From: Parietaria judaica
Taxonomy: Eukaryota > Streptophyta > Magnoliopsida > Rosales > Urticaceae
Assembly (NCBI GenBank): GCA_954871525.1
Contig: OX940860.1
Coordinates: 24,584,001-24,648,000 of the forward strand
Direction: 5' to 3'
DNA: 64,000 nucleotides
Below, piece after piece: positions 57,336 to 64,000 of this stretch (position 1 is its first letter; every line of letters begins with the position of its first letter). Below the pieces are notes generated by a model. It saw only the letters and a list, made by a program, of their open reading frames with translations, did not search any database and had not been told where the DNA came from. The position numbers and the translations under genes were made by a program.

Positions 57336-58012
57336 CAGTAGAACTTTTATAAATTAATACTCGATAAATTAATAGTCGCGATTAAATAATATTTTTGGCC
57401 GGTCCCGACTCGGTCCTTACTAGCTAAATTAATAATTTGTTAAATTTATAAGATAATATTTTTTTTAGAAAGTATATAGGTCCCAAGTGATAAATTAATA
57501 ATTCAATATAAAAAATTACATAAATAATTATAAAATCACTATAAATAAAATATAACATAAATAACTATGAAATCACATTAAATAAAAAGATAACATTACA
57601 CTAATAATCATGTAGTTTTCTTAAAATATGATTCTATAGTAATTTTTTTTCTTCTTGAAATTGATATCTTCTTGAACTTCATCTCTACGCTTCCGAAGAG
57701 CATCAAAGGTCGGCTATCATATTCTCATGTTGGGCTCTTTAATATTTCAGACATAGGTACTCTAATAAAATCTTTTTAAACCATATTAATCTCTCTTGAT
57801 ATTCTTAATATTGATACTTTAATATTCTCGATATAATAAATTGCAATAATTTTTTGTTAGTAAAAATGTTTATATAATTATAGCTGATTAATAAATTTTT
57901 TCTTCACTTAATGTATAAATTAATAAATTATTAATTTATATGTTAATTAATAATCCGATAAGATAATATTTTTTGCCGGTCCGAACAATATTAATTTATA
58001 GAGGTTCTACTG
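57336..58012. mobile_element. Emigrant-like (pogo/Tc1-mariner) MITE (677 bp)
   Basis: Ends CAGTAGAACTTTTATAAATT and TTAATTTATAGAGGTTCTACTG are inverted repeats close to the Emigrant terminus CAGTAAAACCTCTATAAATT. They are flanked by TA on both sides (57334-57335, 58013-58014), the duplication expected for this superfamily. GCCGGTCC words lie just inside both ends. No transposase frame. Confidence 0.88.
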
Positions 58013-58318
58013 TATTTTAACTTGGAAAAAATATTGAAAGTGCAGTATTCGGCCTGCCGAGTGTAAAATAGCTCACATCGTATTTACCGCGTTCTCCCCG
58101 GGCCAAGAGTTGTAATATACGGTTTGCAAGCTCATGGTCAATCCATAAGAGGAGGAAAGTTTCTCATTCACAGAACAAAGCCATAACCATGTTATAAGCT
58201 AGTACAATTATTTCCCGAAAAACGAAAGAGAGAAATAGCGGAGAAACCGCTCAACCCACAATTTAGATTTTCTTATTCTAGAAAAAGGTGAAGTCGTCTT
58301 CTTGTCTTCATCGCGGGT

Positions 58319-59765
58319 TTAAATCTTTTGCTCGCACTTCTGCTCCCACCATTGTAGGAACTTGGTCTGTGCTGCCACAGTGTCCAACCGGTAGAGCTGA
58401 AATGTGTGGTTGGCAACTTCCGCCCCGAAGGTAAAACCGAAAACAGCTCCGGCTAGGAGCGAAAGTCCCGTACCTGAAAAATTCAGCAAGCACATTTATA
58501 GCGTTTTGATAATGACTACGGTTGGATTCAAACTGGAATTTCACCTAAATTGATGAACAGATGGCGTTTTATCATCGAAATCTCATGAACGGAAACAATA
58601 ACTGCCTACGATTCGAGAGTTAGGCGCTCTCTCCCAAATTAACAATCTCTATAACTCCGATTAACGGTTAATCAAGGCAAATGCTGAAAAAAGAAAGAAA
58701 AAAAAGAAAAGAGAGAAGCGGCTAAGAACATCCAACGGTTAGCGTACTTCATATACTTATTAAATAGCCTAACACTTAGCATCGCCGGTAAACAGATCAG
58801 AAGTTGAATTATATCTAATCAGTCGTGGGACTTCATCAATTCAAGTAAAACATCAACCAATCCCGGTAGATATAAAGAGGTAACAAAAAAAAAAAAAAAA
58901 AGAAATTAATAATAGTACCATGCAAGCTCTTGGAATATTTCCAAGCGATTCCGGCGGTCGTCACTGCTCCGACAACGCTACCGGCTACACCAAATTGTGC
59001 TGCTTCTCTCGCAGTCTTCAGCTGTAAAACGAGAAGATGTAAATTGCCTTAGCATATCAGCTTCTGAAAAAACGTCGCACGGGATGCTTTGCGAATATTT
59101 CTGAATGTCTTGTTTGACGTAATGTAATTACATTACATGCTCACTTAACCAGAAGCTAAAAAAACGAATTACATAATTAGCTACCTCGGCTTTAGTTACA
59201 GAAAGATAATCAAAACAAAGTGTCATAAATACATCCTAGCACGGAAAATGTCGAAAGCTACGACCACGAAGCAATTCGCTGAAAATGTCGGCCATATGAT
59301 CCCCAAATGGAACATAACTCGAAGTAATTTTCCGTCACTAATTAAGTGACGATCAATCTCAATGTGTTTGGTCCAGGGGGATCTTAGCAATAGCTGGCCG
59401 ATTGAGTATCACAGTACAATGTAGAATTTGGGGATTTTTGAAAAATAAAAGGAAAATCGAAAATTGAATTTCCCATGTTCAATTCAATCACAAGACCAAC
59501 AGATCTCCGTCAAAATTAACCTAAATCGTTGATTTATGTGAAGGACAATAACAGAGAGGAATTCGAAGAAGCCTAAGAACAGATCTTCACTGACCGTGGG
59601 TCCATGAAGAGGGTCGGAAGCGACGAACTCGCGGACATCGTCATCGGACCAGGAAGGAAGAGGGGTTTCGCGGTTGAGGAACTTGGAGTAGCCATTGAGG
59701 AACGAAAACCTCTCGGCCCAGAAGTCCTTGCAGCTTCCCAAGAAGGACTCCGATGAACTCGCCAT
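58319..59765 (-). CDS. SDH6: Succinate dehydrogenase subunit 6 (SDH6)
   Basis: Three exons on the - strand (59765-59595, 59021-58919, 58473-58319) join in phase with GT-AG introns to 142 residues, the size I recall for the Arabidopsis protein. The hydrophilic N-terminus includes FWAERFSFL and the block PLPSWSDDDV followed by SDPLHGPT. Two Gly/Ala-rich hydrophobic segments follow (GVAGSVVGAVTTAGIAW, ~69-85; LSLLAGAVFGFTFGAEVANH, ~96-115). The tail ends FLQWWEQKCEQKI. SDH6 is a plant-specific accessory subunit of mitochondrial complex II, located in the inner membrane. No cleavable presequence is obvious, so import may use internal signals (inference). Confidence 0.9.
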
Positions 59766-59996
59766 GGCTTCCGTCGAATCCAACGACTGCACAGATTCAG
59801 GGCAAGCAATGGCAAGCTTTGAGTTTAGGGATAATAATTGCACTTTTATCCTTTTACTTTATGTGCGATTTCTTTTTAGTCCCTACTTCCAAAGTATATT
59901 ACCCAAAGTTGTCATCCGACTCAACTTATTAACTTTTAGTAGCTACGAGAACTTTTTAGGCAAGATACTCTATAGTCATATAGCCAAATTAGAAAA

Positions 59997-60030
59997 ACTA
60001 GTGGACCAGCACCCCGCTTCGCGGGGTGAC
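59997..60030 (-). mobile_element. Helitron-like 3' terminus
   Basis: On the - strand a perfect hairpin ACCCCGC-GAA-GCGGGGT (60011-60027) is followed 9 nt later by CTAGT (60001-59997) and then T. This is the Helitron 3'-end layout: hairpin, ~10 nt, CTRRT, insertion before T. The body would extend to the right. I found no TC 5' end or Rep/helicase frame in the window, so its length is unknown. It ends about 230 bp upstream of the SDH6 ATG. Confidence 0.75.
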
Positions 60031-60089
60031 ATTAAAAATCAATTTTGAGAATTTTTTTTCTTGACATTTTAGTTTTATAGACCAAAATT

Positions 60090-60092
60090 ATA

Positions 60093-60141
<49 letters not shown>
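60090..60141. repeat. (AAT)n microsatellite
   Basis: About 16 AAT units, with one interruption near 60126. Confidence 0.9.
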
Positions 60142-63100
60142 GATTAGCACGTCGATTATTGTTTAGACCAGAAAGATAGAAATACATATATAATTCTATA
60201 AAACAAATCGTTGTAACTAAAAAAGTTTAGAAGGTAAAATGAGTATGAATTTGTGTCATTAGTTTAGACTCTGGCATAATACATCTAATTCATGAAATAA
60301 TTGAAAGATTTCAATCACACAAATAAAAAGTAAAAAGATGATCAGGTGCTTCTAAGATTTTGGTAAAGAACCTAGAAAAATAACAATTCAAATAGAATTA
60401 GAATTCGAATTTTAATGCAAGTTTGATCACATTTTTAGCTGGCCTCTTTATTTGTTTCTGCAAGATTTTCCTAAACGGTCGATTGGGCTTTTTGTCACAA
60501 ATATTATACAGCAAACAAATTTTATACTATAAATTATTAGGAAAAGCAACCTATAAGAAATTCCAAGATTGATTTGAGAAAGAAAAAAAAACAATTCACA
60601 ATATGTTAAATCTCACTTTTAAAATATTCGTTTGTCCTTAAAAACAAAAATTTCCTTTCTGACAAAGTAAGGAAATTAATAGTTTCAGTTAAGGTAAGGA
60701 CAACAAAATTGAAAATAAACATAACTGTGATATCCATTCCGCATTAAAAAGTAAAAATTATATGTTTTCATTTCAAATTTTCCTTTAAATAAACTTACAT
60801 AAAAAAAGAACTGAAAACATGTCATTTAATTGACTTAGGACACAAATAAAATTTAATAACTTAAGATTTTTTTTTAGGTCTGCCTTGTGTGTTTGTTCAA
60901 CAAATGTAATACCATCTTCTCTTAGAAGACATCGAATATAACAGCAAAATACAAAATATTTAAGAGATCACCAAAGAATTTATAAATTGCATATTTTTTC
61001 AAGCTAATTTCTATTGGACATATTCATGTTCTTTTTTCTTATCTAGTTTATGGCCTTCTTATAAGTAAGTGCAATGCGATGTTTTTGCACAACGACAAAA
61101 AATAGGATCTTAGAAAGAAATATATTTCCAACCCTACAAATAGAACAAAGATAAACCAAGCCTACAGTCCAACGACTTGAAGAAATATCTTGTAAAACCA
61201 ATCTTGAGAGTAGCTGATGGCAAAAGATCAATCATGCTTAGAATTGATTTTGTGGCGCGTAAGCTTCCTGGCGTTGTTGAAGAATTGATTTCTCCAATCC
61301 GATAATGTGCCTATTCTTTAAAATATTTATATATATATATATATAACATAAGAATTAAAATATTAAAAATACTTTAACTCAAATAATATTCACAATAGCG
61401 AAAACTCAATCACAAATGCATCGTAGTACATAACCAATATGTCTCACTCTCTTTTTGCACATTTAAAATCCTATATTATGACCAGAAACAAAATAGAATA
61501 TTTCAACTTTAATTGATTGAATGAACAATTAGATATCAAAAATTACAAATCGTAACACGAAGCTTTATTTTATCTATACACTTTCCATTGTGGTATCAAT
61601 AATTATGTCAAATTATATGAACAAATTTTCTTATGGAGTACAGTTAATACTTTATTATCCCCGTTCAAATGAGCTCATCGATCAATTTTCTATTTTAAAT
61701 ATGGCTTCCGATTACTATTATTTGGTTTAGTAAGGTAATAACTTGCTATTTATGGAGAAAAAAAGAAGTATTTAAAGCTTAAATTGCGTATATTCTTAGA
61801 AAAAATTGTGATCAGCTTGATAGATCAAATTACAAAACTGCATGATTTATCTCTCATGTTAAAATTTATAATTTATCACTATCTACATGGGCAAAAATAA
61901 TTAGTATATCTCATATTCTAAGTTACATTTAGCCAGTATGTATCATATGTCATATTTAATATTTTTTTCAAAGTGCTTCACTCACCTAACAAAATCTTCA
62001 AGCTCCCTGATAGCAATTACTTTCGTTGTAGTCTTGCCACTTTGTTCGTTTGCTTGTCATCTCATCACCGTTCAATTGAATATTTTCAAGGAAAAAAAAT
62101 GATAAGAATCCTAAACAAATACTCAACAATAGTTGATCTTCTAATATTGAGTCAAGCTTAGCTCTATGTGTGGTACGTAGGAGTAAAAAAACTTATCAAT
62201 AGTTGGTCAAAAGGTGGTGGCTTACGTGTACATGTGGTGTTCCTCAAAGAGATGCTACATTTATCACCAAAGAGATTAGAGCCTAACAATAGAAATGTGA
62301 CAGTCAAGCTTATAAACCGATATGAAAGAAAGTGAATCAAATGCGGAAAAAGATATGCAGGGATATGTTTCTTACAAATATGGAACTTTTATCGCAATTG
62401 AATTGGCGTCGAATTTCCAACTGGCCTTTACAGTCTATGACATCGTAGCACTTTTCGACTGTACAACAAAATGATATTTGAGATTGAATCTTCGACTCGA
62501 GCAAAAACAAAAAATTAATTCTAACCCCTATAATCAATCCATAAAATTCAACCAAACTTGAAAAGAAAAAAAAGCATACAAAATTCAAACAAACAAAAAA
62601 AAGTAATTCAAATCTACTCATGGAACTCGATTTAAAAAAAATAATTCAAATCTATTCATGGAACTCGATTTAGGAATCTAATGTAATCTACTTGAAAATA
62701 ACCAATAAAAGAAATAAAAAAAGAAAAACTTTGAAAATCGGCGACGAAGAAGAACGGATCTTAGTAGAAACTAAAATTCATTAGGAATGAAACAAAAATA
62801 CTTGCAAAATAACATGCAAAGTGAATTGGTCTTCAATTCTTTAATAGGAACACAGAATAATGAAAAACACTCTTGAGAGAAAAGAAATCGAAAATTTACT
62901 TCTTTTTTACATTTAGTGAAAGCTCTTGCAATATTAGATACCACCTGCATCTAAAAGCTCCTATATTCTCTTATTATTATTTTTATACCTTCATACCGTT
63001 ATGCACATCTGTCAATTTATATTAAAAATAATTAGTGACTAATCAATGTAGGAACAATTTTAGAACAGAAATAGTAACTAAGCTGGAGAGCAAATGAGAC

Positions 63101-64000
63101 ATGATAAATATTAACCTATAACAAATGACTTGTTATGATAAAGAAGTTACCATAATGAAACTCATTTTAACTACCATCGTCATATTTAAATAAGTTGTCA
63201 AATGATATTTAGCTTTGAGAAGATGCTTCTTACTTTAACAAAGGTTATATACCATAACCATTTTCAAAAGAGGCTTCTTTCGTAAATATAATGAGACTCT
63301 TGCCATCATTATATTGATTTTTTATTAAAATAATTATAAAGTGTTTGAAAAAAGGCAACCAATAGATACTCCAGTAGCTTTGCATTATTTCATTACGTCC
63401 TTTTTTTCATTATTTTACTATTATAAGTTGCGCAAATAAATTTAAAAATAAAGAAAGTTCATTACAATTCCATATAACATATTTAAGGACTAACAAATAG
63501 ACCGTTAAAAAAACAAACTAAATACCAAAAATTATAAAGATAAAAAGCCTCACCGAATAGTGTGAGGAATCGCCGAAGAAGGCGAGTTAGCAGAGAATCA
63601 AATGCTAAATTAATCATATATTAATTAAAAAGAATATATGTATCTAAACTAAATAGTATGGAATTTGACCCAACAATAATTACTTGAAGGCTCAGTTTAA
63701 AGAGCTTGAAAAAAAAAATTGCAGCAAAGAAAATTGACAAAAAAAAGTACATGCCAAGATTGAAGCGTTGCCATTTGCAATCACTCTCTCTATGTCTATT
63801 GGATGTGTACTTTTTAAGAAATACCATATATTATGAACTTGCAATCACCGTTACATATGGATGACGAATAGTCAATATAAAATGTAATATTCCACAGTAA
63901 TAATTACAAAATATATCCAATTTTGTAAACGACCATCCAATTTACATGACAATTCAAGAAAAACAACATACTTCCAAAGCACACTTTATTTGTAGTGGAG
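60142..64000. other. AT-rich DNA, possibly Helitron body; no gene recognised
   Basis: Nearly 3.9 kb of strongly AT-rich DNA. ORFs do not exceed 94 codons and show no recognisable domain. A (TA)n run lies at ~61327-61345. Two near-identical ~35-bp stretches (TCAAATCTACTCATGGAACT and a copy) lie side by side at 62608-62670. If the element at 59997 is a Helitron, some or all of this is its interior. Confidence 0.45.

Noticed and set aside
62337..62621. 94-codon ORF on the - strand as a Helitron replication-protein relic
   Set aside because: No Rep, helicase or RPA motif could be seen in it.

Overview
This is nuclear DNA of a flowering plant, probably a eudicot. It is AT-rich and intron-containing, with GT-AG introns and a dense load of LTR retrotransposons and small DNA transposons. 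The species cannot be named from the sequence alone. Five host protein genes are supported. Four have clear family identities: an OEP61/TPR7-type TPR co-chaperone receptor (11 exons, + strand, 16478-20814), a RHF2A-type RING-H2 E3 ubiquitin ligase (8 exons, +, 33659-36794), a non-GPI fasciclin-like arabinogalactan protein of the FLA15-18 group (3 exons, +, 51962-56174) and succinate dehydrogenase subunit 6 (3 exons, -, 58319-59765). The fifth is a GC-rich single-exon gene for a small Cys-rich plant protein of unknown function (23051-23506). A sixth host locus, a MAPKKK-like protein kinase (- strand, 4636-4976), is broken.

Layout. 1-4635: 3' part of a Ty3 chromovirus (RT, RNase H, integrase, chromodomain-like tail) with its ~2.15 kb 3' LTR, inserted in the kinase coding sequence. 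5066-10503: complete Ty1/copia element (557-bp LTRs, AAGCC target duplication) sitting about 90 bp upstream of the kinase ATG; its polyprotein stays in one frame but carries three stop codons. 10504-15699: gene-free AT-rich DNA with a perfect ~91-bp inverted repeat, a 712-bp hAT MITE and an Emigrant-like relic. 15700-20814: MULE-type MITE, then the OEP61-type gene. 21834-23506: second MULE-type MITE, then the small Cys-rich gene. 24473-30631: a complete, apparently intact copia element on the - strand, with 240/239-bp LTRs differing by one base of a G run, AAAAT target duplication, separate gag and pol ORFs and four tandem hairpins in the leader. 32038-36794: third MULE-type MITE and the RHF2A-type gene. 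36795-51835: gene-poor DNA with nested hAT elements, a Tat-like gypsy LTR fragment with a ~98-bp minisatellite, a fourth MULE-type MITE and another hAT MITE. 51962-59765: the FLA and SDH6 genes, with a minisatellite, an hAT MITE and an Emigrant-like element in and between them. 59997-64000: a Helitron-like 3' terminus on the - strand, then featureless AT-rich DNA.

The host genes are unrelated single genes, not a pathway cluster. The main story is transposable-element dynamics: two independent LTR-element hits on one kinase locus, a very young copia copy, and a MITE family of which four copies all show perfect 9-bp target duplications. The most unusual signal is the set of four tandem hairpins in the leader of the young copia element, whose outer arms covary between copies.
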